DNA from: Zunongwangia mangrovi
Lineage (GTDB): Bacteria > Bacteroidota > Bacteroidia > Flavobacteriales > Flavobacteriaceae
Reading direction: 5' to 3'
Length of the DNA: 64,000 nt
NCBI RefSeq assembly: GCF_900112105.1
Contig: NZ_FOKV01000001.1
Span: 558,001 to 622,000 of the forward strand
Shown here piece by piece: positions 53,268-61,329 of the stretch (its first letter is position 1; each line of letters begins with the position of its first letter). The notes beneath the pieces were generated by a model. It was given only the letters and a program-made list of their open reading frames with translations. It was not told the origin of the DNA and searched no databases. Position numbers and translations under genes: made by a program.

Positions 53268-54368
53268 ATGAATAGTAGTGATCTAAGATATGTGCTGGCT
53301 TTGCAAAGAGCTTCTAATCTGGGGGATAGAACAGCGAAGAAACTAATAGCAAGATTAGGCAGTGCGGAAGCAATTTTTAAAGAAAAGCGACAAAATTTAT
53401 TGAAAATCGAAGGTATAGGCGAGCTTAAACTAAAAGGCTTACTGGATCCTGCGAACTTTGAAGCTGCAGAAAAAGAGCTCGAATTTATCAAAAATGAGCA
53501 ATTAGAAACCCATTATTTTTTAGATGAAAATTATCCTGAAAAATTAAAACATTGCCACGATTCGCCCATTTTGCTGTTTTCTAAAGGAACTATTAAACTT
53601 CAAAATCGCCGAATTATAAGTATTGTTGGAACCCGAAAGATCACAAGTACCGGGAAAGCTTTTGTAGAAGAATTTATTGAAGAATTGAGTCCGCTAGATC
53701 CTGTAATTGTTTCTGGTTTTGCGTACGGAGTAGATATCGCGGCCCATCGGGCTGCTATAACTCATAATCTGCAAACGATTGGATGTTTGGCGCATGGTTT
53801 AGATCAAATCTATCCAAAAGTGCATGCAAAATATGTTGATGAAGTTTTAAAAAATGGTGGCTTTTTTAGCGATTTTTGGAGTAGCGATAAATTTGATCGC
53901 AATAACTTTTTAAAACGAAACCGAATTATCGCTGGTTTAAGTGAAGCTACTGTAGTGATCGAAAGTGCAGAGAAGGGCGGAAGTTTAGTAACTGCAGATA
54001 TTGCAAATTCTTATAATCGCGAAGTTTTTGCGGTGCCGGGAAGGCCGGGTGATAAATATAGCAAAGGTTGTAACGGACTTATTAAATCGAACAATGCCCA
54101 TTTATTAAGCAGTGCAGCAGATTTGGTGTATATGTTGGGTTGGAAGCTCGATGAAGAAATTAAACCTGTGCAGCAACAGTTGTTTATCGATCTGGATGAA
54201 GAAGAGCAACTTATTTACGACCAGCTAAAAGAAAAAGGGAAATCACAATTAGACACGATAGCGCTTTATTGCAATTTCCCAACTTTTAAAACCGCTTCAA
54301 TTTTATTGAATATGGAACTTAAAGGCGTAATTAGGCCTTTGCCCGGTAAATTATTTGAAGCAATTTAG
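53268..54368 (+). CDS. dprA: DNA-protecting protein DprA
   Basis: 366 residues. DprA loads RecA on incoming single-stranded DNA in natural transformation. An N-terminal helix-hairpin-helix (LLKIEGIGELKLKGL) is followed by the Rossmann core with IVGTRKITSTGKAF, VSGFAYGVDIAAHRAAI, LKRNRIIAGLSEATVVIESAEKGGSLVTADIA and VFAVPGRPGD. A C-terminal winged helix is at about 310-366. It converges on trpS with 7 bp between stops. Confidence 0.96.
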   Translation: MNSSDLRYVLALQRASNLGDRTAKKLIARLGSAEAIFKEKRQNLLKIEGIGELKLKGLLDPANFEAAEKELEFIKNEQLETHYFLDENYPEKLKHCHDSPILLFSKGTIKLQNRRIISIVGTRKITSTGKAFVEEFIEELSPLDPVIVSGFAYGVDIAAHRAAITHNLQTIGCLAHGLDQIYPKVHAKYVDEVLKNGGFFSDFWSSDKFDRNNFLKRNRIIAGLSEATVVIESAEKGGSLVTADIANSYNREVFAVPGRPGDKYSKGCNGLIKSNNAHLLSSAADLVYMLGWKLDEEIKPVQQQLFIDLDEEEQLIYDQLKEKGKSQLDTIALYCNFPTFKTASILLNMELKGVIRPLPGKLFEAI

Positions 54369-54375
54369 ATCGTAA

Positions 54376-55344
54376 TTAATATCCTAATTTTTCACGAACA
54401 CGCTTTAAAACATCATTCGCTACAGCAGTTGCTTTTTCTTTCCCAACCGCTAAAGCTTTATCTACTTCTTCAAGATTGTTGATGTAGTATTCGTATTTCT
54501 CACGTGGCTCGGCAAAAATTTCTTTTACTAATTCAAAAAGTGCCTGTTTTGCGTGCCCGTAACCAAATCCGCCAGCTTCGTATTTTTGGCGCAGATCTGC
54601 TGTTTGAGCCTCAGATCCTAATAATTTATAAATATTGAAAACATTACAGGTATCTGGGTTTTTAGGCTCTTCAAGCGGAGTGCTATCGGTTTGGATACCC
54701 ATAATTTGTTTTCTCAGTTTTTTATCGGTCTGAAAAATATTAATGGTGTTTTCTTTCGATTTACTCATTTTAGAACCATCTGTCCCGGGAACATACATGG
54801 TGTTTTCTTCAACCTTCGATTCTGGTATTACAAAGGTTTCGCCCATTTTTGTATGAAAACGAGAAGCGACATCCCTGGTAATTTCTAAATGTTGTAACTG
54901 GTCTTTCCCAACAGGAACAATTTCAGCATCATATAAAAGGATATCTGCTGCCATAAGCATTGGATAGGTAAAAAGTCCGGCATTTACATCTTCTAAACGA
55001 TCTGCTTTATCTTTAAATGAATGTGCTAACGTAAGTCTTTGATACGGGAAAAAGCAGCTTAAGTACCAGGTAAGTTCACTGGTTTGTGGGATATCACTTT
55101 GTCTGTAAAAAACGGTTTTTTCGATATCAAGACCGCAGGCAAGCCAGGTTGCCGCAACAGAGTAGGTGTTATTTCTTAAAGTTTCTGCATCTTTAATTTG
55201 GGTTAAAGAGTGCATATCTGCTATAAAAATAAAAGAATCATTCTCTGGGCTATTCGCCATTTTAATAGCAGGCATAATTGCCCCCAGTAAATTTCCTAAA
55301 TGAGGAGTTCCTGTGCTTTGTACTCCCGTTAGTATTCTAGACAT
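54376..55344 (-). CDS. trpS: Tryptophanyl-tRNA synthetase
   Basis: 322 residues, normal for bacterial TrpRS. It charges tRNA-Trp with tryptophan. The HIGH-equivalent is TGTPHLGN (11-18), and the KMSKS motif is at 192-196 in TDGSKMSKSKENT. The ADMHSLTQI and PVGKDQLQHLEITRD segments complete the active site. Divergent from plsC with two promoter elements between them. Confidence 0.97.
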   Translation of the reverse strand: MSRILTGVQSTGTPHLGNLLGAIMPAIKMANSPENDSFIFIADMHSLTQIKDAETLRNNTYSVAATWLACGLDIEKTVFYRQSDIPQTSELTWYLSCFFPYQRLTLAHSFKDKADRLEDVNAGLFTYPMLMAADILLYDAEIVPVGKDQLQHLEITRDVASRFHTKMGETFVIPESKVEENTMYVPGTDGSKMSKSKENTINIFQTDKKLRKQIMGIQTDSTPLEEPKNPDTCNVFNIYKLLGSEAQTADLRQKYEAGGFGYGHAKQALFELVKEIFAEPREKYEYYINNLEEVDKALAVGKEKATAVANDVLKRVREKLGY

Positions 55345-55364
55345 GTAGTTATTAAATTTTTATA

Positions 55365-55372
55365 CAAAGGTA
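55365..55372 (-). promoter_or_regulatory. Promoter -7 element for trpS
   Basis: The minus strand reads TACCTTTG (TANNTTTG), ending 20 nt before the trpS ATG. Confidence 0.6.
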
Positions 55373-55405
55373 CTTTTTTTGTGGAATTCACTTGATTGTA
55401 TTTAC

Positions 55406-55413
55406 TACTTTTG
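55406..55413 (+). promoter_or_regulatory. Promoter -7 element for plsC, nearly leaderless
   Basis: TACTTTTG fits TANNTTTG, ending 6 nt before the ATG at 55420. It rules out the upstream in-frame TTG at 55396 as a start. Confidence 0.55.
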
Positions 55414-55419
55414 GAATCT

Positions 55420-56160
55420 ATGCGATTTTTTAAAAATATTGCTATTGCGGTATGGAGAATATGGTTCTACGTTTTGCTCGTGGTACCAATAATCTTTATG
55501 TTGCCTATCCTCATCGTTTTCACCTCATCAGAGCGATTTTATCCTCAGTTTTTCTTTTGTGCCAGGATGTGGGGGAAATTTATCATTTTTGGAATGGGTT
55601 TTTACCGCCGTACGCAAGGTAGCCATAAGCTGGATAAAGATGGTAGTTATATGTTTGTAGCCAATCATTATTCGATGTTGGATATCATGTTAATGTTGGC
55701 AACCGTTAACCACCCTTTTGTGTTTGTTGGGAAAAAAGAACTGGCTAAAATTCCCATTTTCGGGTTTTTCTATCGCAAAACCTGCATTTTGGTAGATCGT
55801 AAAAGTCAGCAAAGTCGCCAGGCAGTTTTTAATGAAGCTGAGAGACGATTAAAACAGGGAAATAGTATTTGTATTTTTCCTGAAGGAGGTGTTCCCGATG
55901 ACGAAAACATCATTTTAGACGAATTTAAAGAAGGTGCTTTTAAATTGGCCATAGATCACCAAATTCCAATTGCACCATTAACTTTTCACGATACCAAAAA
56001 GCGTTTTTCATATACTTTTTTATCAGGTAGTCCCGGGAAATTACGTGTTACCATTCATGATTTTATTCCAACCAAAGGTAAAACGCAGGACGATCGTAAA
56101 GAGATTAAAGAAAAGACCAGGGAAATTATCTTTAATGAGCTAAAAAATCCTAGTCTGTAA
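55420..56160 (+). CDS. plsC: 1-acyl-sn-glycerol-3-phosphate acyltransferase
   Basis: 246 residues with an N-terminal membrane helix (about 8-35). It acylates lysophosphatidate at position 2 in phospholipid synthesis. The HX4D motif is ANHYSMLD, and the FPEGGVPDD segment is the acyl-acceptor FPEG box. The KTCILVDRKSQQSRQ middle motif is present. Typical length. The ATG at 55420 fits the -7 element location. Confidence 0.93.
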   Translation: MRFFKNIAIAVWRIWFYVLLVVPIIFMLPILIVFTSSERFYPQFFFCARMWGKFIIFGMGFYRRTQGSHKLDKDGSYMFVANHYSMLDIMLMLATVNHPFVFVGKKELAKIPIFGFFYRKTCILVDRKSQQSRQAVFNEAERRLKQGNSICIFPEGGVPDDENIILDEFKEGAFKLAIDHQIPIAPLTFHDTKKRFSYTFLSGSPGKLRVTIHDFIPTKGKTQDDRKEIKEKTREIIFNELKNPSL

Positions 56161-56191
56161 TAGCCAATTTCAGCATTTAGTTCGCTTGAAT

Positions 56192-56219
56192 TTTTCGAAT
56201 ATCAAATTAAAATTCGAAA
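56192..56219. terminator. Weak hairpin between plsC and the anti-sigma/OMP gene
   Basis: TTTCGAAT (56193-56200) pairs with ATTCGAAA (56212-56219) between two convergent genes. The stem is AT-rich, so this is tentative. Confidence 0.35.
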
Positions 56220-57703
56220 CTAAAACCTGTATAAATTCCGAAGAAATAAGGATTAACGCCGTTAGTGTTGCTAAAGCTATTTAGTTGATATTTAAAGGTA
56301 GGTTCTAAATTAAGTTTAAACTTATCGTTTAACTGGTAATCTACACCCATCCCTATATTCGTAGTAAAACTTAGGCTTTCCAGGTTATTAGATTCTCCAA
56401 GTTCGATGCTGCCGTTTTGGCCATTTACGCTAACCGAATTTTCATCCAAAAACAAACTACTCGCACCACCAATTACTTTTAGCCCAACTTTTTTGTCGAT
56501 CAAACTGTATTCAATTTCTACCGGAACTTCGATATATCCAAAATTCTGACTCAAAGAACCATTTTCTCTGGGCATATTAATCATAGATGAAAAACCATTT
56601 TCCAAATTATCATAATATTCATCGGCTGGAGAGTTAGCAGCGTTATTATTTGCGATTCTAATATTTTCGCCTCCGGTATCGTAATTGATACTAGACAAAT
56701 TATTGGAAGCTACCGCATAATTGTAAGCAATATCCTGAGTTTGATAATTCATGCTCACTTTGTTGATCCCAGAGCGAATTTTTATTTTTTCTGAAACTGC
56801 ATAAGCTACCTTAACTCCGTAAGCCATAGTCACTTCACTATTGGTTTGATTACCGGCAAACGAAGGATCTAAAGGATTGCCGCTACCCAGATTGTCATAG
56901 TATACCGGTGCTGCAAAAGGTGCAATACTCACTTTTCCTGCTTTACCGGAAGCAATTTTCACGTCTTCTGAAGCGTTTTCCTTGTTCTTGTCTGCTTCTA
57001 AAATAGCTACTGCATTTTCGTAATCTTTGTCGGCTTGCGATTGCGTAGAATCTACTGCAGCAATTTGTGATTCCTCTGTTGTTTTAACTGAAGTTTTTTC
57101 TGAAGCGATTTCGTCTGCGGTATCTCGATTTTCGATGATTTCAGCATCGTTTTTTTGATCGATACCTGCCAATTCATGTTCGTTGTTTGATTGATTAGAT
57201 GCAATATTCGATGAATTGCTGTTCGTTTTTTCTAAAGTTGATTTTTCTGAAGATGTATTTGTCTCTGAGGCACCCGTGGTATTCTGACTAGCCAAAGTGC
57301 CAGAGTTAGTTGAAACGTCCTCATTTGTATTGGCTTCTTCGGCTTTTTCGCCAGTATTCTTAGAGGATTCCGTGATTTCTTCTAATGTTTTATTAGCGTT
57401 ATTTAAAGGAGAATCCTTAGGTATTTCTATTGTAGGAAGTTGAGATTCTTCAATATCGAATGTGATTTGGGGTTCAGTAAAATTTGCCGGGCTGTTTTGT
57501 AAAAAATATACACTGGCTAAGATTATAGCCAAAACAGCTGCAACACCACCCAGTTTGTTCCAAAGTGGTAAGATTACAGGTTTTTTGTTTTGTTTTTCCT
57601 GTAATTTCTCTGCGATATTTTTCCAGACGTCCTCATTTGGAGTTTGCTCAAAATCTTTGAACTTCTCCTGAAAAAGTCGATCTATATTCTTTTTCTCTTT
57701 CAT
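56207..57703 (-). CDS. Putative anti-sigma factor fused to an outer-membrane beta-barrel
   Basis: 498 residues. Residues 1-50 are a charged helical segment (DRLFQEKFKDFEQTPNEDVW) that fits a short anti-sigma domain. One membrane helix (51-69, LGGVAAVLAIILASVYFLQ) follows. Residues 72-250 are low-complexity, rich in Asn, Ser, Thr and Glu, and look disordered. The C-terminal part (257-498) has strands and an end GFSFEF that fit an outer-membrane beta-barrel. It overlaps the ECF sigma gene by 4 bp and should be its regulator. The trans-envelope reading is inference from composition; the barrel could also stay in the periplasm. Confidence 0.7.
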   Translation of the reverse strand: MKEKKNIDRLFQEKFKDFEQTPNEDVWKNIAEKLQEKQNKKPVILPLWNKLGGVAAVLAIILASVYFLQNSPANFTEPQITFDIEESQLPTIEIPKDSPLNNANKTLEEITESSKNTGEKAEEANTNEDVSTNSGTLASQNTTGASETNTSSEKSTLEKTNSNSSNIASNQSNNEHELAGIDQKNDAEIIENRDTADEIASEKTSVKTTEESQIAAVDSTQSQADKDYENAVAILEADKNKENASEDVKIASGKAGKVSIAPFAAPVYYDNLGSGNPLDPSFAGNQTNSEVTMAYGVKVAYAVSEKIKIRSGINKVSMNYQTQDIAYNYAVASNNLSSINYDTGGENIRIANNNAANSPADEYYDNLENGFSSMINMPRENGSLSQNFGYIEVPVEIEYSLIDKKVGLKVIGGASSLFLDENSVSVNGQNGSIELGESNNLESLSFTTNIGMGVDYQLNDKFKLNLEPTFKYQLNSFSNTNGVNPYFFGIYTGFSFEF

Positions 57704-58242
57704 AGGGTTTTTGCAGAAGAATTATAGTGTTTACTTTCTATATTTTCTTTCAATAAATTGCGCGCTCTTGATAAATTAGATTTCGAAGTTCCTTCTGATA
57801 TTTGTAGAATTTCGGCAATTTCTTTATGAGAATAGCCATCTAAAACATACAAATTGAAAACTTCGCGATAGCGTTGTGGCAATTGTTGTACGATCTTAAG
57901 AAGAAAATCCAGTGGTAATGAAGATTCTTCATATTCTACTGTTGTTTCTTCTATTTGATCTTCGTTCGTTATACTATATAATTTTTCTTTTCTGTATTTC
58001 TGTAATGTGGTATTGATCATTATTCGCTTCATCCAACCTTCAAAAGACCCCTGATGTTTGTACTGCCCAATTTTGTCGAAAATGGTCAAAAAGCCATCCT
58101 GCAGGTTATCTTCGGCCTGCGCATAGCTATCAGAATATTTAAGGCAAAGGCCAAACATTTTACCGGCATACAAGCGGTAAAGTTCTTCCTGTGCTTTTAT
58201 GTCATTCTGTTTACATCTTTTTATGAGCTTCTCTAGCGTCAA
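57700..58242 (-). CDS. ECF-type RNA polymerase sigma factor
   Basis: 180 residues. Region 2 (about 20-85) contains LYRLYAGKMFGLCLKYSDSY, DNLQDGFLTIF and GSFEGWMKRIMINTTL, with the basic lip at its end. Region 4 (about 118-170) contains LPQRYREVFNLYVLDGYSHKEIAEILQISEGTSKSNLSRAR. No C-terminal extension is present. The start is TTG 58242: the frame has a stop just upstream and no ATG. A 3-codon out-of-frame ATG ORF (58250) ends in a TGA overlapping that TTG. The anti-sigma gene is next on the strand. Confidence 0.9.
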   Translation of the reverse strand: MTLEKLIKRCKQNDIKAQEELYRLYAGKMFGLCLKYSDSYAQAEDNLQDGFLTIFDKIGQYKHQGSFEGWMKRIMINTTLQKYRKEKLYSITNEDQIEETTVEYEESSLPLDFLLKIVQQLPQRYREVFNLYVLDGYSHKEIAEILQISEGTSKSNLSRARNLLKENIESKHYNSSAKTL

Positions 58243-58302
58243 AAGATCATGTTTGGTTTAGTTGGTCTTACTCGATAATCGTAATGAGTTATTGTTTTTT
58301 GA

Positions 58303-58341
58303 TCCAACAGGTCCCGAAGTATATCGGGACATCATTGGATA
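58303..58341 (-). terminator. Inverted repeat between the lipoprotein trio and the sigma gene
   Basis: GTCCCGA, loop AGTATA, TCGGGAC (58311-58330) with outer arms ATCCAA/TTGGAT. It may end the transcript of the lipoprotein gene at 58402 and so separate it from the sigma operon. The T run on the minus strand is weak. Confidence 0.55.
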
Positions 58342-58401
58342 CTTGCTAACAATAAAAACAATTTTCTAATATTTACCTCTCGGTATCAATCTTTAAGAGA
58401 T

Positions 58402-58857
58402 TTACTCTTGTGTTGGTTCTTCGGTTTCATCTGGTTCACCAACCGGGATAGTAATATCTATATATTGAGCTTCGTTATTTTCTTCGCCAGTCCAAAAATG
58501 AAAAACATATTCGGTATTTTCATCCCCGGTAATTACAATATCTCTTAAGTCTCTTTCCTGTTCTGTTGCATCATCACAGTTCGTTCTATCCAGATATTTT
58601 GCAGTTACAGCAAACACGTAGACGTGGCGTACATTACCATTAATTTCCCGGTCAATATCAAAACCATAAAATTGTTCACATCCATCATCTGGTATGTAAC
58701 TTATGGGAAAACTATAAACTTCGCCGGTTTCAAAATATTCGGGCATTTGGGCATCTGTAATTTCAGCAAGACTAAACGATAGAGACGCACCGTCATCGTC
58801 TAAAGAGCATCCGGTTAGGGTACAGATACATGCTAAAATTAATAATATTCTTTTCAT
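58402..58857 (-). CDS. Tandem lipoprotein paralogue 1
   Basis: 151 residues: signal peptide with lipobox (CTLTGC), then the shared core AEITDAQMPEYFETGEVYSF, a first conserved cysteine in DDGCEQFYGFD, a second in RTNCDDA, and the terminal motif VGEPDETEEP. It is homologous to the next two genes. Mature protein is very acidic. The two shared cysteines could form a disulphide in the periplasm or at the surface. No known domain is recognised. It has its own ECF-type promoter. Confidence 0.78.
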   Translation of the reverse strand: MKRILLILACICTLTGCSLDDDGASLSFSLAEITDAQMPEYFETGEVYSFPISYIPDDGCEQFYGFDIDREINGNVRHVYVFAVTAKYLDRTNCDDATEQERDLRDIVITGDENTEYVFHFWTGEENNEAQYIDITIPVGEPDETEEPTQE

Positions 58858-58891
58858 TAGGCTATAAAATATTTTAGTGTTTTGTATTCTC

Positions 58892-58920
58892 TAGATACAC
58901 TAAATACCAAAAGGTTGCGT
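58892..58920 (-). promoter_or_regulatory. ECF-type promoter of lipoprotein 1
   Basis: On the minus strand, ACGCAACC (58920-58913), 17 bp, then TCTAGA (TCTA at 58895-58892). The TTTT after the -35-like box is shared with the other three sites. Confidence 0.8.
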
Positions 58921-58930
58921 GCCCGAAATA

Positions 58931-58964
58931 AAAAAGGCTGAAATTTTAAAATTTCAGCCTTTTT
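58931..58964 (-). terminator. Palindromic terminator after lipoprotein 2
   Basis: A perfect 34-bp palindrome, arms AAAAAGGCTGAAATTTT and AAAATTTCAGCCTTTTT. It sits 28 bp after the stop of the gene at 58992 and 11 bp upstream of the promoter of gene 58402. The core matches the terminator at 59530-59559. Confidence 0.85.
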
Positions 58965-58991
58965 AGAAAAAACTACGGTATTTCCATTAGC

Positions 58992-59465
58992 TTATTCTGT
59001 AGGTTCTTCGTTTTCATCTGGTTCACCAACTAAAACATCTATAGTTAAATAGTCTGGGGTACCATCTGCATTTCTTCCGCTTAGAAAATTAAACCGGATA
59101 GTATCATATTGATCTGAGGTTATTGCAAAATCTTCGGCCCAATTCTCTGTTTCGGTTATACCGTCGTCGGTACAATTTGCGGTGTTGCTTGGATCAAAAG
59201 AGACGATAGCATTCACATAAAATTCTAATATCGAATCATCTTCTGGATCTTGTCTTGAACTATATTCGAAATTATGGAAGCTATTACAATCACTTCCAAG
59301 ATCGTAAGTGATATCAATTTCGTATTCCTGGTCTATAACAAAATATTCTGGCAAGGTAGCATCTAAAATTCCTACTGGGCTATAAGAAACGTTTGGTTCA
59401 TCATCTCCTATACTACAGGAAAACAGACCAAGTGTTAGGATTAGAATTAGGGTAATTTTCTTCAT
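58992..59465 (-). CDS. Tandem lipoprotein paralogue 2
   Basis: 157 residues with lipobox (LGLFSC). Shared features: GILDATLPEYFVIDQEYEID, Cys in SDCNSFHNFEY, Cys in ANCTDDG, ending VGEPDENEEPTE. Acidic and predicted to be beta-rich. Homologous to its neighbours, so local duplication is likely. Expression should follow the ECF-type promoter at 59489-59517. Confidence 0.78.
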   Translation of the reverse strand: MKKITLILILTLGLFSCSIGDDEPNVSYSPVGILDATLPEYFVIDQEYEIDITYDLGSDCNSFHNFEYSSRQDPEDDSILEFYVNAIVSFDPSNTANCTDDGITETENWAEDFAITSDQYDTIRFNFLSGRNADGTPDYLTIDVLVGEPDENEEPTE

Positions 59466-59488
59466 TTTATTAATGGTTTATTTGTTAT

Positions 59489-59517
59489 TAGATGGGCAAC
59501 TTTATAAAAGGTTGCGT
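59489..59517 (-). promoter_or_regulatory. ECF-type promoter of lipoprotein 2
   Basis: On the minus strand, ACGCAACC (59517-59510), 17 bp, then TCTAAT (TCTA at 59492-59489). Confidence 0.8.
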
Positions 59518-59529
59518 TTTTAAAATTAA

Positions 59530-59559
59530 AAAAGCTGAAATTTTAAAATTTCAGCTTTT
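59530..59559 (-). terminator. Palindromic terminator upstream of lipoprotein 2
   Basis: Perfect 30-bp palindrome with arms AAAAGCTGAAATTTT and AAAATTTCAGCTTTT. It follows the paralogue 3 unit but is 154 bp from its stop, with the dispersed repeat copy B in between. Confidence 0.8.
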
Positions 59560-59617
59560 GGGCTAGGTTGTTTCAAATTTACTTGAAAATTGTTAAAAAC
59601 ACTTACTGGTTTTTATT

Positions 59618-59714
59618 GGCACCGCCAAAGGGTATAATATCCAGAGTCATGCCTCGAAATTAAAAATTTGTTTCCAACGAATGCCTTGAGGGCTTTTCTC
59701 GAGGTAGTTTACTT
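59618..59714 (+). repeat. Dispersed ~97-bp repeat, copy B
   Basis: Begins GGCACCGCCAAAGGGTATAA and matches 342-438 at 77 of 97 positions. It lies between lipoprotein 3 and its terminator and overlaps the last two bases of that stop codon. CCTCGA near the middle and TCGAGG near the end form an inverted pair about 40 bp apart, suggesting possible secondary structure. Confidence 0.7.
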
Positions 59715-60192
59715 ATTCAGCCGGAGTTTCTTCTTCCGGTGCGCCAACCGGTACATCCACAATTAAAAATTCTGCTTCGTCATCTTCGTTTGCACCAGTT
59801 AAAAAGCGAAAACGTACTGTTTCGTACTGGAAGTCTGATGATATTCCAAAATCCTCAAAAAGAGTTTTTGTTTCAGTTAATTCACCTTCTTCGGTACATT
59901 CGGTCACATTAGGGTCGTAAGTCGTTAAAACCCGAATATCATAAATTAAAACGCTTTCATCATCTTCATCTTCATGATATACGCCGTCAAAGGAATAGAA
60001 TTCATTACAGGCATCTGGTAATTCATAGGTAACTGTAATATCGTACTCTTCTTCAGGTTCAAAAAAATCTGGTAAGGTTTCTCCGGTTATTTCTGCAAGT
60101 TGATACGCGATACTTGGGCCATCATCATCATTACAACTTACAAAGCTTGCAAGTGTTAGGGCTAAGATTAAAATAAAACTGATTTTTTTCAT
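59713..60192 (-). CDS. Tandem lipoprotein paralogue 3
   Basis: 159 residues with lipobox (SFVSC). Core shared with the other two: AEITGETLPDFFEPEEEYDI, Cys in DACNEFYSFDG, Cys in TECTEEG, ending VGAPEEETPAE. Strongly acidic. The downstream repeat copy B adjoins its stop codon. The promoter at 60218-60246 lies just after the recA terminator. Confidence 0.78.
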   Translation of the reverse strand: MKKISFILILALTLASFVSCNDDDGPSIAYQLAEITGETLPDFFEPEEEYDITVTYELPDACNEFYSFDGVYHEDEDDESVLIYDIRVLTTYDPNVTECTEEGELTETKTLFEDFGISSDFQYETVRFRFLTGANEDDEAEFLIVDVPVGAPEEETPAE

Positions 60193-60217
60193 TTTGCTTT
60201 TGGGTTTTGTTTTAATC

Positions 60218-60246
60218 TAGATGAATTTAATCTGCAAAGGTTGCGT
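60218..60246 (-). promoter_or_regulatory. ECF-type promoter of lipoprotein 3
   Basis: On the minus strand, ACGCAACC (60246-60239), 17 bp, then TCTAGA (TCTA at 60221-60218), 25 nt before the ATG at 60192. Confidence 0.8.
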
Positions 60247-60259
60247 AGAAAATTCATAA

Positions 60260-60284
60260 AAAAATCCCCAAAATGGGGATTTTT
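60260..60284 (-). terminator. recA terminator
   Basis: AAAAATCCCC, 5-nt loop, GGGGATTTTT followed by AT-rich sequence. It insulates the lipoprotein trio from recA. Confidence 0.85.
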
Positions 60285-60309
60285 AATTATTATTCTGATT
60301 AGAAATGAA

Positions 60310-61329
60310 TTAAGCCTCTTCTTTTGCTAATTTAATAGCATCTTTAATCTTAACTTCTAATTCGTCCATTAGATCTGGATTATCTTTTAAGATGGTTTTT
60401 ACGGCGTCACGACCCTGGCCAAGTTTGGTATCTTCGTAACTAAACCACGAACCACTTTTCTTAATGATCTCGTAGTCTACACCTATATCGATAATCTCTC
60501 CAATTTTAGAAACCCCTTCACCGTACATAATATCAAATTCGGCTGTTTTAAATGGCGGAGCTACTTTGTTCTTCACGATCTTTACTCGGGTTTTATTACC
60601 CATCACTTCACTACTACTGTTTTTAATTTGTGTAGATCTTCTAATATCTAAACGTACAGAAGCATAGAATTTAAGCGCGTTACCACCGGTAGTCGTTTCT
60701 GGGTTTCCAAACATTACCCCAATCTTTTCACGAAGCTGGTTAATGAAAATTACCGTACAGTTAGTTTTGCTAATTGTTGAGGTTAATTTTCTAAGTGCCT
60801 GAGACATTAATCGAGCATGAAGCCCCATTTTAGAGTCTCCCATTTCTCCTTCGATCTCACTTTTTGGCGTTAAAGCCGCAACCGAGTCGATTACAATAAT
60901 GTCTATCGCTCCAGATCTAATTAGGTTATCGGCAATTTCTAAAGCCTGCTCACCATTATCTGGCTGAGAAATGATTAGGTTCTCGATATCGATCCCAAGT
61001 TTTTCAGCGTAAAAACGATCAAAAGCATGTTCAGCATCAATAAAAGCGGCAATACCACCATCTTTTTGAGCTTCAGCAATAGCATGAAGCGTCAAGGTTG
61101 TTTTACCAGAAGATTCTGGTCCATAGATCTCAACAATTCTTCCTCTTGGATAACCACCTACGCCTAAAGCAAGGTCTAAACCTAAAGAGCCGGTAGAAAT
61201 AGAAGGGATGTTTTCAACAGCCTGATCTCCCATTTTCATTACCGTCCCTTTACCATAGGTTTTATCCATTTTGTCAAGGGTAAGTTTAAGAGCTTTTAGT
61301 TTTGCGTCTTTTTCTTTATCGTTACTCAT
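60310..61329 (-). CDS. recA: Recombinase RecA
   Basis: 339 residues. Coats single-stranded DNA, pairs homologous strands and triggers repair responses. Walker A GPESSGKT is at 70-77, Walker B is [12 protein letters not shown], and the L1/L2 region includes [20 protein letters not shown]. The C-terminus is acidic. A real Shine-Dalgarno-like AGGAG lies about 8 nt before the start, unusual in this window. No LexA box was recognised upstream. Confidence 0.98.
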   Translation of the reverse strand: MSNDKEKDAKLKALKLTLDKMDKTYGKGTVMKMGDQAVENIPSISTGSLGLDLALGVGGYPRGRIVEIYGPESSGKTTLTLHAIAEAQKDGGIAAFIDAEHAFDRFYAEKLGIDIENLIISQPDNGEQALEIADNLIRSGAIDIIVIDSVAALTPKSEIEGEMGDSKMGLHARLMSQALRKLTSTISKTNCTVIFINQLREKIGVMFGNPETTTGGNALKFYASVRLDIRRSTQIKNSSSEVMGNKTRVKIVKNKVAPPFKTAEFDIMYGEGVSKIGEIIDIGVDYEIIKKSGSWFSYEDTKLGQGRDAVKTILKDNPDLMDELEVKIKDAIKLAKEEA

